Part shown: positions 26,923-35,360 of the stretch, one piece after another
Numbering within the stretch: the first letter of the stretch is position 1
Layout: each line of letters begins with the position of its first letter
Assembly: GCF_001428065.1 (NCBI RefSeq)
Contig: NZ_LMSE01000002.1
Span: 194,919-258,918 of the forward strand
Reading direction: 5' to 3'
DNA length: 64,000 nucleotides
DNA from: Nostocoides sp. Soil756
GTDB taxonomy: Bacteria; Actinomycetota; Actinomycetes; Actinomycetales; Dermatophilaceae
Position numbers and translations under genes: made by a program
The notes under the pieces: generated by a model
The model's database searches: none
What the model was told of the DNA's origin: nothing
What the model saw: only the letters and a program-made list of their open reading frames with translations

Positions 26923-27375
26923 TCAGCCCTCGGACGGGGGCCGGGAGCGCGCCGACTTCAGCTCGCCGCGCCTCTTCTTGGCCGCCAGGCGGCGCTCCTT
27001 CGAGCCGCGGGTGGGTCGCGTCGCCCGCCGCGGCGGCGGGGGAGGGGCGATCGCCTCGCGCAGCAGGTCGGCCATCCGTTCGCGCGCCGCGACCCGGTTG
27101 CGGCGCTGCTGGCGGTGCTCGGATGCGGCCACCACGAGCCGGCCGTCGACGAGCCGGCCCGCCAGCCGGGCCAGCAGCCGCTCCCGGCGTGTCGCACCGA
27201 GCGACGCCACCGCGGCCGAGGCGCCCACGTCGAGCTCGAGCTCGACCCGGCTGTCGGCGGTGTTGACCCCCTGCCCGCCCGGCCCCGACGAGCGGGAGAA
27301 CCGCTCGACGAGCTCGCCCGCGGGCACCGTCAGGCCCTGGGGGAGACCGGGGCCCGGTGGCACGACGAGGTCCAT
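26923..27375 (-). CDS. arfB: Ribosome rescue aminoacyl-tRNA hydrolase ArfB
   Basis: 150 residues. It releases peptides from ribosomes stalled without a stop codon. The catalytic GGQ lies in RSSGPGGQGVNTADSRVEL (residues ~27-45), and the C-terminal tail is strongly basic (RATRPTRGSKERRLAAKKRRGELKS region), the part known to enter the empty mRNA channel. The length and lack of release-factor domain 2 separate it from RF1/RF2. ATG overlaps the stop of the LigD-type polymerase gene (TGATG), so the two are co-expressed. Confidence 0.95.
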   Translation of the reverse strand: MDLVVPPGPGLPQGLTVPAGELVERFSRSSGPGGQGVNTADSRVELELDVGASAAVASLGATRRERLLARLAGRLVDGRLVVAASEHRQQRRNRVAARERMADLLREAIAPPPPPRRATRPTRGSKERRLAAKKRRGELKSARSRPPSEG

Positions 27376-28364
27376 CAGGGCTTCCCGGTGTCGTCCTCGG
27401 GCTCGGGCGGAGCCTCGGCGCCCTCGGCCTCGTCGCGCTCGGCCCACTCCAGCAGCGGGCGGATGTCGAAGACGGCGTCGTCGATGCCGGCGTGCAGGTC
27501 GCCGAGGCGCGCGTACCGCTCGGGCATGGTGGCGATGGTGAAGTCGTCGGGCTCGGCGTCGTCGACCTCGTCCCACGCGATGGGGGCCGAGACGGTGCCG
27601 ATGTCGTTGCCGCGCACCGAGTATGCCGCCGCGATGGTGTGGTCGCGGGCGTTCTGGTTGTAGTCGACGAAGACCGCGGCCGGGTCGCGGTCCTTGCGCC
27701 ACCAGGTGGTGGTGACGTCGTCGGGGATGCGGCGTTCGACCTCGCGCGCGAACGCCAGCGCGGCCCGCCGCACGTCGCCGAACCCGTGCTCGGGCGCGAT
27801 GCGGACGTAGACGTGCAGGCCGTGCCCGCCGCTGGTCTTGGGCCAGCCGACCGCCCCGAGCTCGTCGAGCACCTCGTGGGCGACGTGCGCGGCCCGGCGC
27901 ACCCGGGAGAACGGCGCCTCCGGCATCGGGTCGAGGTCGATGCGCCACTCGTCGGGCTTCTCGGTGTCGGCGCGCCGGCTGTTCCACGGGTGGAACTCGA
28001 CGGTGCTCATCTGGCAGGCCCACGCCACGTCGGCCAGCCGCGTGACGCAGAGCTCGTCGGCGTGCAGCCCGTAGCGGGGGAAGTGCAGCCGCACGGTCTC
28101 GACCCAGGGCGGGGCGCCGCGGGGCAGGCGCTTCTGGTGCACCTTGGCCCCGGCGACGCCGTCGGGGAAGCGGTGCAGCATGCACGGCCGCTCGCGCAGG
28201 GCGCCCACGATGCCGTCGCCGACGGACAGGTAGTACCGCACGAGGTCGAGCTTGGTCTCGCCGCGGGCCGGGAAGTACACCCGGTCGGGGCTGCTGACCC
28301 GGACGTCGAAGCCGTCGACGTCGAGGACGACCGGCTCCCCGAACTCACCCTTGCGCGAGGCCAT
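27375..28364 (-). CDS. LigD-type polymerase domain protein (non-homologous end joining)
   Basis: 329 residues, the archaeo-eukaryotic primase-type polymerase domain that in LigD adds nucleotides at breaks. Motifs: VYFPARGETKLDLVRYYL, the catalytic aspartates in EWRIDLDPMP, the SGGHGLHVYVRI histidine motif, and NQNARDHTIAAAYSVRGN. No ligase or nuclease domain and no Ku gene lie near, so this is a stand-alone PolDom, as with mycobacterial PolD1/PolD2. TACGGT 6 bases before the ATG indicates leaderless transcription. It is followed by arfB. Confidence 0.92.
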   Translation of the reverse strand: MASRKGEFGEPVVLDVDGFDVRVSSPDRVYFPARGETKLDLVRYYLSVGDGIVGALRERPCMLHRFPDGVAGAKVHQKRLPRGAPPWVETVRLHFPRYGLHADELCVTRLADVAWACQMSTVEFHPWNSRRADTEKPDEWRIDLDPMPEAPFSRVRRAAHVAHEVLDELGAVGWPKTSGGHGLHVYVRIAPEHGFGDVRRAALAFAREVERRIPDDVTTTWWRKDRDPAAVFVDYNQNARDHTIAAAYSVRGNDIGTVSAPIAWDEVDDAEPDDFTIATMPERYARLGDLHAGIDDAVFDIRPLLEWAERDEAEGAEAPPEPEDDTGKP

Positions 28365-28370
28365 GGCACC

Positions 28371-28376
28371 ACCGTA
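28371..28376 (-). promoter_or_regulatory. -10 box, leaderless promoter of the LigD-polymerase/arfB operon
   Basis: TACGGT (minus strand), 6 bases before ATG 28364. Confidence 0.55.
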
Positions 28377-28501
28377 GGGCTCAGGCCGTCCGGGGAGCGC
28401 GGCCGCGACGGCCCGGGGACGCGCGACCGTCCGATGCGCGCCGCCCGCACCGAGCGCATCGGGGAGGGGCTGCCGGATGCCGTCGAAGGTTCGACAAAGT
28501 A

Positions 28502-28530
28502 TCGACATCGGGGCGAGGGCGACTTAGGTT
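28502..28530 (+). promoter_or_regulatory. Sigma-70 type promoter of the small secreted protein gene
   Basis: TCGACA (28502-28507), 17-base spacer, TAGGTT (28525-28530). A second TCGACA 11 bases upstream (28491) makes a direct repeat that could be an activator site. Confidence 0.5.
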
Positions 28531-28580
28531 CGGAGCACCGATCGGATCCACCGTCACTGCCGACACCAGGAGAACCTGAC

Positions 28581-28964
28581 ATGAGCCGTCGTCCCAGCCA
28601 CCGCCCGTTCACCCGTGCCCAGAACCCCGGGCAGTCCCGCGACTCGGCCCGCGCCTGGGCCCGCTCGGCCGCCACCGTCGCCGTGGCCGGTCTCGCCGTG
28701 GCCGCCTTCTCGGCCCCCGCCCAGGCCGCCCCCGCCGACGGTCGCTGTCAGGCGGCCGGCATCGCCACCCTCAAGAGCATCGGCGCCTTCAAGGCCGTGC
28801 GCGACAACGGCGTCAGCGTCGCCACCGCCGTCTCGCTGGGCGTCACGCCGCGCAACGGCCTGCCCGACGGCGTCACCCTCGACACCGTCATCCCGTTCCA
28901 CACCCTGCTGGCCGACCACCGCGCCGGGGACAACAGCATCTTCGTCTACCCCTGGTGCTCCTGA
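28581..28964 (+). CDS. Small secreted protein of unknown function
   Basis: 127 residues with a Sec signal peptide: twin basic N-terminus, hydrophobic ATVAVAGLAVAAFSAP and cleavage likely after AQA near residue 48. The mature part of ~78 residues holds two cysteines, one at its very start (DGRCQAAG) and one at its very end (YPWCS), which could form a disulfide closing the chain. The middle repeats SVATAVSLGVTPRNGLPDGVT. I do not recognise a family. AGGAGA precedes the ATG by 8 bases, a full promoter lies upstream, and two strong hairpins follow the stop, so it is an independently expressed exoprotein. Confidence 0.8.
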   Translation: MSRRPSHRPFTRAQNPGQSRDSARAWARSAATVAVAGLAVAAFSAPAQAAPADGRCQAAGIATLKSIGAFKAVRDNGVSVATAVSLGVTPRNGLPDGVTLDTVIPFHTLLADHRAGDNSIFVYPWCS

Positions 28965-28969
28965 GCAGC

Positions 28970-29036
28970 CACGGCCGGGGGCGTCCCGGCCGTGCCTGAC
29001 CCGGTCGACGGCCGGCCCCCTCGGGGGCCGGCCGTC
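28970..29036 (+). terminator. Tandem hairpin terminator
   Basis: Hairpin one: CACGGCCGGG (28970-28979) with CCCGGCCGTG (28985-28994). Hairpin two: GACGGCCGGCCCCC (29007-29020) with the complementary arm at 29023-29036, 14 bp with a two-base loop. Confidence 0.75.
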
Positions 29037-29087
29037 GTCTCGTTCCCACCCGGCCGTAAGATCTTCGGTCTCGAACCCGCCGAATGC

Positions 29088-29125
29088 TGGACGCGGCGCG
29101 TGGGGGTGTCCTATTGTCTGGACAA
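29088..29125 (+). promoter_or_regulatory. Probable pcrA promoter with inverted repeat
   Basis: TGGACG (29088-29093), 18-base spacer, TATTGT (29112-29117). The palindrome TTGTC-TG-GACAA (29114-29125) overlaps the -10 end and could be an operator. A second candidate, TAGGGT, lies at 29217-29222. Confidence 0.4.
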
Positions 29126-29232
29126 GCCCTCCGTCGGCCGCACGACCGCATCCCCCTGCAGCGGTCGCGCGGCCGCGGAGGGCTCGCCCGTCCCCGGGCC
29201 CGTCGGCGCCGGGACGTAGGGTGGACGATGAG

Positions 29233-31671
29233 ATGAGCACCCTCTTCGACGGCCTCGACTTCGGGGTCCACGCCACCGCCCCGCCGGCCGACCCCGCGAC
29301 CCACGCGAGCGCCCAGGCGGCACTGGTCAACGCCTCCGGTGTCCCCACCTGGGCCGAGGCGGCCGCCGCAGGCCGGGGGCCCGAGGGGGGGCCGCGCGCG
29401 CTCGACGCCGACGCCCTGCTCGACGGGCTCAACCCGCAGCAGCGTGAGGCCGTCCTGCACGAGGGACCGCCGCTGCTCATCGTGGCCGGCGCCGGCTCGG
29501 GCAAGACCCGGGTGCTGACCCACCGCATCGCGCACCTGCTCGCCGACCGCGGCGTGCAGCCGGGGCAGGTCCTCGCCATCACCTTCACCAACAAGGCCGC
29601 CGCCGAGATGCGCGAGCGGGTCGCAGCCCTCGTGGGGCCGCGGGCCAAGGCGATGTGGGTGATGACCTTCCACAGCGCCTGCGTGCGCATCCTGCGCCGG
29701 GAGGCCGACAAGGTGGGGATGCGCTCGACGTTCTCCATCTACGACGCTGCCGACAGCCAGCGCCTCATGGCGATGGTCCTGCGCGACATGGACCTCGACC
29801 CCAAGCGCTACAACCCCCGCGCCTTCGGCCACCAGGTCTCCAACCTCAAGAACGAGCTGGTCGACGAGGAGACCTTCGCCAGCCGCGTGGCCCAGGAGGG
29901 CACCCACCAGGAGCAGGTGCTGGCCGAGGCCTACACCGCCTACCAGCGGCGCCTGCGCCAGGCCAACGCGATGGACTTCGACGACCTCATCATGACCACG
30001 GTGCACATGTTCCAGGCCTTCCCCGAGGTCGCCGAGCACTACCGGCGGCGCTTCCGGCACGTCATGGTCGACGAGTACCAGGACACCAACCACGCCCAGT
30101 ACCAGCTGGTCAAGGAGCTCGTGGGGGCCGAGGCCACCCGCACCGAGCACGGTGTCGAGGCCAGCGAGCTGGTGGTGGTGGGCGACGCCGACCAGTCGAT
30201 CTACGCCTTCCGGGGCGCGACCATCCGCAACATCGAGGAGTTCGAGCAGGACTACCCGCAGGCACGCACCATCCTGCTGGAGCAGAACTACCGCTCGACC
30301 CAGACCATCCTGCGCGCCGCCAACGCCGTCATCGCCCGCAACGAGACCCGGCGCAAGAAGAACCTCTGGACCGACAGCGGCGACGGTGCGCCCATCATCG
30401 GCTACGTCGCCGACAACGAGCACGACGAGGCCTCGTTCGTGGCGCGCACCATCGACCGGCTCGGCGACGACCACGGCGTGCGGCCCGGCGACGTCGCGGT
30501 GTTCTACCGCACCAACGCCCAGTCGCGCGCGCTCGAGGAGGTGTTCGTCCGGGTCGGCCTGCCGTACAAGGTCGTCGGTGGCACCCGGTTCTACGAGCGC
30601 CGCGAGGTCAAGGACGCCCTGGCCTACCTGCGGGTGCTGTCCAACCCCGCCGACACCGTCAACCTGCGCCGCATCCTCAACGTGCCCAAGCGCGGCATCG
30701 GCGACCGCGCCGAGGCCTGCGTCGTGGCCCTGGCCGAGCGCGAGCGCATCCCGTTCGTGGCGGCTCTCGGGCGCCCCCAGGACGCTCCCGGGATCGCCAC
30801 CCGCTCGGTCGCGGCCATCACCGGTTTCACCACCATCCTCGAGGACCTGGGCCGGGTCCGCGACGACGAGGACGCCGGGGTCGCCGACCTGCTCGAGGCC
30901 ATCCTCGACCGCACCGGCTACGTCGCCGAGCTCCGCGACAGCCGCGACCCCCAGGACGAGACCCGCGTCGAGAACCTCGCCGAGCTCGTGGCCGTGGCCC
31001 GCGAGTTCGACGAGGCGCGCCGGGAGACCGGCGAGGTCGTGAGCCTCGAGGACTTCCTCGAGCGGGTCAGCCTGGTCGCCGACGCCGACGAGATCCCCGA
31101 CAGCGCCGAGGCCGAGGAGCAGGGTGTCGTCACGCTGATGACCCTGCACACCGCCAAGGGCCTGGAGTTCCCGGTGGTCTTCCTCACCGGGATGGAGGAC
31201 GGCACCTTCCCGCACCTGCGCAGCCTGGGGGACCCCAAGGAGCTCGAGGAGGAGCGCCGGCTGGCCTACGTCGGCATCACCCGCGCCCGCGAGCGGCTGC
31301 ACCTCTCCCGGGCGGCTGTCCGGTCCGCCTGGGGCGCACCGCAGTACAACCCGCCCTCGCGCTTCCTCGACGAGATCCCGGCCGAGCTGCTGACGTGGGA
31401 GCGCGAGCTCTCCGGTGCCGCTGCCGTGGGCCGGCGCGACCAGCGCCCCGCGGTGGCCACCCTCGCGGCCCGTCCCGGTGTGCGCTCACCCGGCAACCGG
31501 CCCGTCATCGCCCTGAGCTCCGGCGACCGCGTCACCCACGACAGCTACGGGCTCGGCACCGTGGTGCGGACCATGGGCGAGGGCGACAGGACCCAGGCCG
31601 AGGTCGACTTCGGCGGCGAGCTCGGGGTCAAGCGCTTCGTGCTGCGCTACGCCCCGCTCGAGAAGCTCTGA
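29233..31671 (+). CDS. pcrA: ATP-dependent DNA helicase PcrA/UvrD
   Basis: An 812-residue superfamily 1A 3'-5' helicase for repair and replication-transcription conflicts. Walker A is GAGSGKT (residues 86-92) after the Q motif LNPQQREAVLH; motif II is DEYQDT (280-285); motif III GDADQSIYAFRGA; motif IV LEQNYRST; motif V LMTLHTAKGLEF; motif VI YVGITRARERLHL. The last ~50 residues (SSGDRVTHDSYGLGTVVRT ... VLRYAPLEKL) are the Tudor-like RNA-polymerase-binding module typical of PcrA. A 65-residue acidic N-terminal extension precedes the helicase core. An in-frame GTG at 29221 is an alternative start four residues upstream. Confidence 0.96.
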   Translation: MSTLFDGLDFGVHATAPPADPATHASAQAALVNASGVPTWAEAAAAGRGPEGGPRALDADALLDGLNPQQREAVLHEGPPLLIVAGAGSGKTRVLTHRIAHLLADRGVQPGQVLAITFTNKAAAEMRERVAALVGPRAKAMWVMTFHSACVRILRREADKVGMRSTFSIYDAADSQRLMAMVLRDMDLDPKRYNPRAFGHQVSNLKNELVDEETFASRVAQEGTHQEQVLAEAYTAYQRRLRQANAMDFDDLIMTTVHMFQAFPEVAEHYRRRFRHVMVDEYQDTNHAQYQLVKELVGAEATRTEHGVEASELVVVGDADQSIYAFRGATIRNIEEFEQDYPQARTILLEQNYRSTQTILRAANAVIARNETRRKKNLWTDSGDGAPIIGYVADNEHDEASFVARTIDRLGDDHGVRPGDVAVFYRTNAQSRALEEVFVRVGLPYKVVGGTRFYERREVKDALAYLRVLSNPADTVNLRRILNVPKRGIGDRAEACVVALAERERIPFVAALGRPQDAPGIATRSVAAITGFTTILEDLGRVRDDEDAGVADLLEAILDRTGYVAELRDSRDPQDETRVENLAELVAVAREFDEARRETGEVVSLEDFLERVSLVADADEIPDSAEAEEQGVVTLMTLHTAKGLEFPVVFLTGMEDGTFPHLRSLGDPKELEEERRLAYVGITRARERLHLSRAAVRSAWGAPQYNPPSRFLDEIPAELLTWERELSGAAAVGRRDQRPAVATLAARPGVRSPGNRPVIALSSGDRVTHDSYGLGTVVRTMGEGDRTQAEVDFGGELGVKRFVLRYAPLEKL

Positions 31672-31709
31672 CCGCCGGGGGCCGGCGCCCGGCCCGCTCC
31701 CGACGCAGC

Positions 31710-31757
31710 AGGACCCCGGCCGGGGCCGGGGTCCTGTCGCTGCGGCGCAAAAGCGCC
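31710..31757. terminator. Bidirectional terminators between pcrA and the M23 peptidase gene
   Basis: AGGACCCCGGCC (31710-31721) pairs with GGCCGGGGTCCT (31724-31735); next to it GGCGCAAAAGCGCC (31744-31757) forms a small hairpin just beyond the peptidase stop. The genes converge here. Confidence 0.7.
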
Positions 31758-31761
31758 GAGG

Positions 31762-32538
31762 TCACCAGAGGCCGTGGTTCTTCAGCCAGGGGACGGGGTC
31801 GATGGGGGTGTCGGCGGTCTCGGTGCGCTGGAACTCCAGGTGCAGGTGCGAGCCGAAGGAGTGCCCGGTGTTGCCCACCGCGCCCACCTGGTCGCCCGCG
31901 GAGACCTGCTGACCCGTCTGCACGTCGATGCGGCTCATGTGGCCGTACCAGCTGATGCTGCCGTCCCAGTAGCGGATCTCGACCTTGTTGCCGAAGCTGT
32001 TCTCCCAGCCCGCCTTGATGACCGTCCCCTGGGACATGGCGTAGAGCGGGGTGCCGGTCGGAGCGCCGAGGTCGATGCCGTCGTGCCGCTTGCCCCAGCG
32101 CCAGCCGAAGCCCGAGGTGATGGTCCAGGTGTGGATGGGCCGCACCCAGGCGCGGGCCCGCTTCTCGGCGGCCGCTTCGGCCTTGGCCTTCGCCTCCGCC
32201 TTGCGGACGGCCGCCCGCGCGGCCCGGCGCTGGGCTTCGGCCCGGCCGAGGAGGGCCGCCGACTGCATGGCCGCGTCCTGGCGGCGCTCGGCGATGTCGG
32301 TGACGGACGCCTCGGAGGCTGCCTCCTGGGTCCGGACCATCTGCGTCTGCTGGCCCGTGAGGGCGAAGGTCTGGGGCGGGGCCGACTCGGCGACGCTGGC
32401 GCCCGTGGCGGTCACCACCAGCGCCGCGGCGGCGGTCGTCGGGAGGACGAAGCCGGCGCTGAAGGCGCGGGGGAGGCGCACACGGGAGCCGGCGCGGTGG
32501 CGCCCGGCGTGGCGCCCCTGGTAGGAGCGAGAGCTCAC
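31762..32538 (-). CDS. M23 family metallopeptidase (secreted, LytM-type)
   Basis: About 258 residues: N-terminal membrane/signal segment (FSAGFVLPTTAAAALVVTATGASVAESAPP), an Ala/Arg/Lys/Glu-rich coiled coil (residues ~60-135) and a C-terminal LytM domain. Zinc ligands are in GKRHDGIDLGAPTG (H-x3-D) and SHLHLEFQ (H-x-H), both intact, so it should be an active peptidoglycan endopeptidase rather than a regulatory LytM. It ends WLKNHGLW. GTG 32538 starts MSSRSYQGRH; an upstream in-frame GTG at 32622 would add 28 residues but would run through the promoter-like region with repeated GTCACGG. Confidence 0.87.
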   Translation of the reverse strand: MSSRSYQGRHAGRHRAGSRVRLPRAFSAGFVLPTTAAAALVVTATGASVAESAPPQTFALTGQQTQMVRTQEAASEASVTDIAERRQDAAMQSAALLGRAEAQRRAARAAVRKAEAKAKAEAAAEKRARAWVRPIHTWTITSGFGWRWGKRHDGIDLGAPTGTPLYAMSQGTVIKAGWENSFGNKVEIRYWDGSISWYGHMSRIDVQTGQQVSAGDQVGAVGNTGHSFGSHLHLEFQRTETADTPIDPVPWLKNHGLW

Positions 32539-32596
32539 GGCAGGAGGTACCTCAGGGGTGTCGCAGGTGGTCAGGAAGGGCTCAGCAGGCGTGGTC

Positions 32597-32620
32597 ACCG
32601 TACCGTGACCATTCCGTGAC
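32597..32620 (-). promoter_or_regulatory. Promoter with MtrA-like direct repeat for the M23 peptidase gene
   Basis: On the minus strand GTCACGG occurs twice with an 11-base period (GTCAC at 32616-32620 and 32605-32609) directly before TACGGT (32597-32602). GTCAC direct repeats of this spacing resemble boxes of the response regulator MtrA, which controls wall hydrolases in actinobacteria; the assignment is inference. Confidence 0.45.
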
Positions 32621-32776
32621 ACAAAGGCGTCTCGCGAAGGTGGGGCCCGGGCCCCGGAGGCGGTCGTGGATGCTCACCGGGACTGACCTGCGATGACGAA
32701 GGTCTGTCTAATCCTGGTTAACCTTGTGAAGATTCTCAGGTGCGGTGGAATATCGGGCGTGGCGCGCGGATCGCGG

Positions 32777-32792
32777 CTGACAACGGTGTCAG
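32777..32792. promoter_or_regulatory. Palindromic operator-like site upstream of the M4 peptidase gene
   Basis: CTGACA-ACGG-TGTCAG. It lies in a 380-base divergent gap, just downstream of an unusually AT-rich stretch (32690-32755) holding GGTTAACC (32716-32723), TTGTGA (32724) and GAATAT (32748), a possible promoter for the M4 gene. The rest of the gap shows no coding signal. Confidence 0.4.
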
Positions 32793-33002
32793 TCCGTCGA
32801 CGGCGCCCCGGGTGTGGCCAGGTGCGCAACCGCTTCGCCCGCCTCGTGCCCGAACGGCCAGGATCGCGCGCGAGAGCGGACACGAGGGCCGCATTCTTCG
32901 TCAATCCCGCGCGCGAACAGGCGGGGCGGTGTATTCCTCAGGGGAGGTTCCCCCTCGTGCCCGGGCCCGGGCCGTCCACCCCCGAAGGAGTGACTCTTCC
33001 CC

Positions 33003-35192
33003 GTGCGAGCACTCCTGCCCGGTCTCGCGCTCGGCGCGGCCCTGGTGACCCTGGCCGCCGACCTCCCCGCCTCGGCGGGTGCCGGCAGTGCCACCGCCGC
33101 CGTGTCGGTCAGCACCGCCGCGGCCCTCGCCACCCCGGCCCTGGGCACCCCGGCCCCCGCCGCCCCTGCTGCCACCCCCGCCGCGCCGCCCTCGACCGCG
33201 GCGAGGACCGGCGCCGTCCCACCCACCCGTGTGGCGGCGGCCGTCCCGGCCTCCGCGCGCGCCGCGAGCGACCCCCGTTCCGACCACACCGCCCTCGGTC
33301 TCGGCGCCGACGAGAGGCTGGTGGTGCGCTCGACGGTCATCGACCCCGACGGCACCCGGCACGTCCACTACGACCGCACCTGGCGCGGCCTGCGCGTCGT
33401 CGGCGGCGACCTCGTGCTCGATCGCGGCACGGCCGGCGCCGTGCGTGCCGTCCACTACAACGCCGGGCACCGGGCCGTCGGAGCCTCCGACACGACCCCG
33501 GTGGTCTCCCGCTCGGCGGCCCTCGCCACCGGCGCGCGGCGCTCGGCCGCGACCACGGACAGGTCGTCCTCGGGCGAGCTGGTGGTCTGGGCCGGCTCGG
33601 GGTCGCCGCGCCTGGCCTACGACGTGCTGACCACGGGCGTGAAGGCCGACCAGACCCCCAGCCGGCTGCACACCATCGTCGACGCCGACCGGGGCACCGT
33701 CATCACGGGGTGGGATGAGATCGCCGAGGGGACCGGCAGCTCGCTGTACTCGGGCACCGTCACCCTCAACAGCCTCCAGAGCGGCACCGGCTGGCTGCTC
33801 AAGGACAGCATCGGCAACTACACGACCGACCTCAACGGGGCGACCACGGGCACCGGCACGCAGTTCACCGACGCCGACAACGTGTGGGGCAACGGCACCA
33901 CCTCGAGCCGCCAGAGCGCCGCGGTCGACGCCCAGTACGGCGCCGAGAAGACCTACGCCTACTACCAGAACGTGCTCGGCCGCGCCGGCATCTGGAACAA
34001 CGGTACCGGCGCCCGCAGCCGGGTCCACTACGGCAACGCCTACAACAACGCCTTCTGGGACGGCACCCAGATGACGTACGGCGACGGCGCGAACAACGCC
34101 AAGCCGCTGACGAGCATCGACGTCGCCGCCCACGAGATGAGCCACGGCGTCACCGAGCGCACCGCCGGGCTGGCCTACACCGGGGAGGCCGGTGGCCTCA
34201 ACGAGGCGACCTCCGACATCTTCGGCACCGCGGTGGAGTTCTACGCGGGCAGCGCGGCCGACCCCGGTGACTACCTCATCGGGGAGAAGATCGACATCAA
34301 CGGCAACGGGACCCCGCTGCGCTACCTGGACCAGCCCAGCAAGGACGGGGTGTCCCGGGACTGCTGGGCCTCCGACCTGGGCAGCCTCGACCCGCACTAC
34401 TCCTCGGGCCCGCTCAACCACTGGTTCTACCTCGCCTCCGAGGGCAGCGGCGCCAAGACCGTGAACGGGGTCCCGTACGACAGCCCCACCTGCAACGGGG
34501 CGAGCGTCGTCGGCGCGGGCCGCAGGAACATCGAGAAGGTCTGGTACCGCACGCTGTCGACCAAGCTCACCTCGAACAGCACCTACCGCGACGCCCGCGA
34601 AGGGGCCATCGCCTCGGCCAAGGAGCTCTTCCCCAGCAACATCGCGGTGTGCGCCGCGGTCGAGAGCGCGTTCTCGGCCATCGCGGTGCCGGCCGGCGCA
34701 CAGAGCTGCGGCGGTACCACCCCGTCCCCCACGGGGGGCAACCTGCTGCAGAACGCGGGCTTCGAGTCCGGCGCCACGGCCTGGACCGGCATCACCGGCC
34801 CGATCACCACCAACTCCGGCCGCCCGCCCCGGACCGGTGGCTGGAAGCTGTGGCTCGGCGGCAACGCCACCACGGCGACCGAGTCCGAGCAGCAGACGGT
34901 CACCATCCCCGCGACCGCCACCTCGGCCGTCCTCACGTTCTACGTCCGGATCGACACCGCCGAGAGCGGCGCCATCGCCTACGACACGATGAAGCCGCAG
35001 GTCGTGGTGGGCGGCGCGACGACGACGTTGGCCACGTACTCGAACGTGAACGCGACCTCGGGCTACGTGCCGAAGACCTTCGACCTCACCGCCTACAAGG
35101 GCCGGTCCGTCACGGTCCGGTTCCTCATGACGGAGGACTCGAGCCTGCAGACCTCCTTCGTGGTCGACGACACCGCGCTGACGGTGCGCTGA
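33003..35192 (+). CDS. M4 family (thermolysin-type) secreted metallopeptidase
   Basis: 729 residues. After a signal peptide (LLPGLALGAALVTLAADLPASA) comes a propeptide with FTP/PepSY-like character up to ~residue 230. The thermolysin core shows HEMSH (377-381), the third zinc ligand E401 in GGLNEATSDIFG, and the transition-state histidine H465 in DPHYSSGPLN; spacings of 24 and 88 residues match thermolysin (24 and 89). The last ~150 residues (NLLQNAGFESGATAWTG ... VVDDTALTV) form a jelly-roll carbohydrate-binding-type or P-domain-like module. It is an exoprotease, self-processed after secretion. GAAGGAG lies 12 bases before the GTG start. Confidence 0.95.
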   Translation: MRALLPGLALGAALVTLAADLPASAGAGSATAAVSVSTAAALATPALGTPAPAAPAATPAAPPSTAARTGAVPPTRVAAAVPASARAASDPRSDHTALGLGADERLVVRSTVIDPDGTRHVHYDRTWRGLRVVGGDLVLDRGTAGAVRAVHYNAGHRAVGASDTTPVVSRSAALATGARRSAATTDRSSSGELVVWAGSGSPRLAYDVLTTGVKADQTPSRLHTIVDADRGTVITGWDEIAEGTGSSLYSGTVTLNSLQSGTGWLLKDSIGNYTTDLNGATTGTGTQFTDADNVWGNGTTSSRQSAAVDAQYGAEKTYAYYQNVLGRAGIWNNGTGARSRVHYGNAYNNAFWDGTQMTYGDGANNAKPLTSIDVAAHEMSHGVTERTAGLAYTGEAGGLNEATSDIFGTAVEFYAGSAADPGDYLIGEKIDINGNGTPLRYLDQPSKDGVSRDCWASDLGSLDPHYSSGPLNHWFYLASEGSGAKTVNGVPYDSPTCNGASVVGAGRRNIEKVWYRTLSTKLTSNSTYRDAREGAIASAKELFPSNIAVCAAVESAFSAIAVPAGAQSCGGTTPSPTGGNLLQNAGFESGATAWTGITGPITTNSGRPPRTGGWKLWLGGNATTATESEQQTVTIPATATSAVLTFYVRIDTAESGAIAYDTMKPQVVVGGATTTLATYSNVNATSGYVPKTFDLTAYKGRSVTVRFLMTEDSSLQTSFVVDDTALTVR

Positions 35193-35194
35193 CC

Positions 35195-35220
35195 GCGGCC
35201 GGCCCGGTCGGCCCGGCCGC
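35195..35220 (+). terminator. Hairpin after the M4 peptidase gene
   Basis: GCGGCCGG at 35195 pairs with CCGGCCGC ending at 35220, starting three bases after the stop. Confidence 0.6.
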
Positions 35221-35311
35221 TGCACGCCGCGGGGCGTGGCGCGCGGCCGCTCCGAGGTGAGATCGGTCCCATCGGGTGGGTGCCGATGGCGTCGCGACGT
35301 CGCGGCGCCGA

Positions 35312-35346
35312 TACGCTGCCCAATGGACCACCTTCGCCGACAGTGA
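35312..35346 (+). promoter_or_regulatory. sucC promoter with leaderless seven-codon upstream ORF
   Basis: TACGCT (35312-35317) lies 5 bases before ATG 35323, which opens MDHLRRQ and stops at TGA 35344-35346. The stop overlaps the GAGGA ribosome site of sucC (GTG 35361). A translated leader could couple to or modulate sucC. Confidence 0.45.
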
Positions 35347-35360
35347 GGACGGATCGCCTC

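Noticed and set aside
29068..29086. LexA/SOS box before pcrA
   Set aside because: TCGAAC is present, but the second half reads CGAATG rather than GTTCGA, so the palindrome is not met.
32539..33002. ydaO-type c-di-AMP riboswitch upstream of the secreted peptidase genes
   Set aside because: The conserved core sequences of that RNA are not found on either strand; the M23 leader is also too short.
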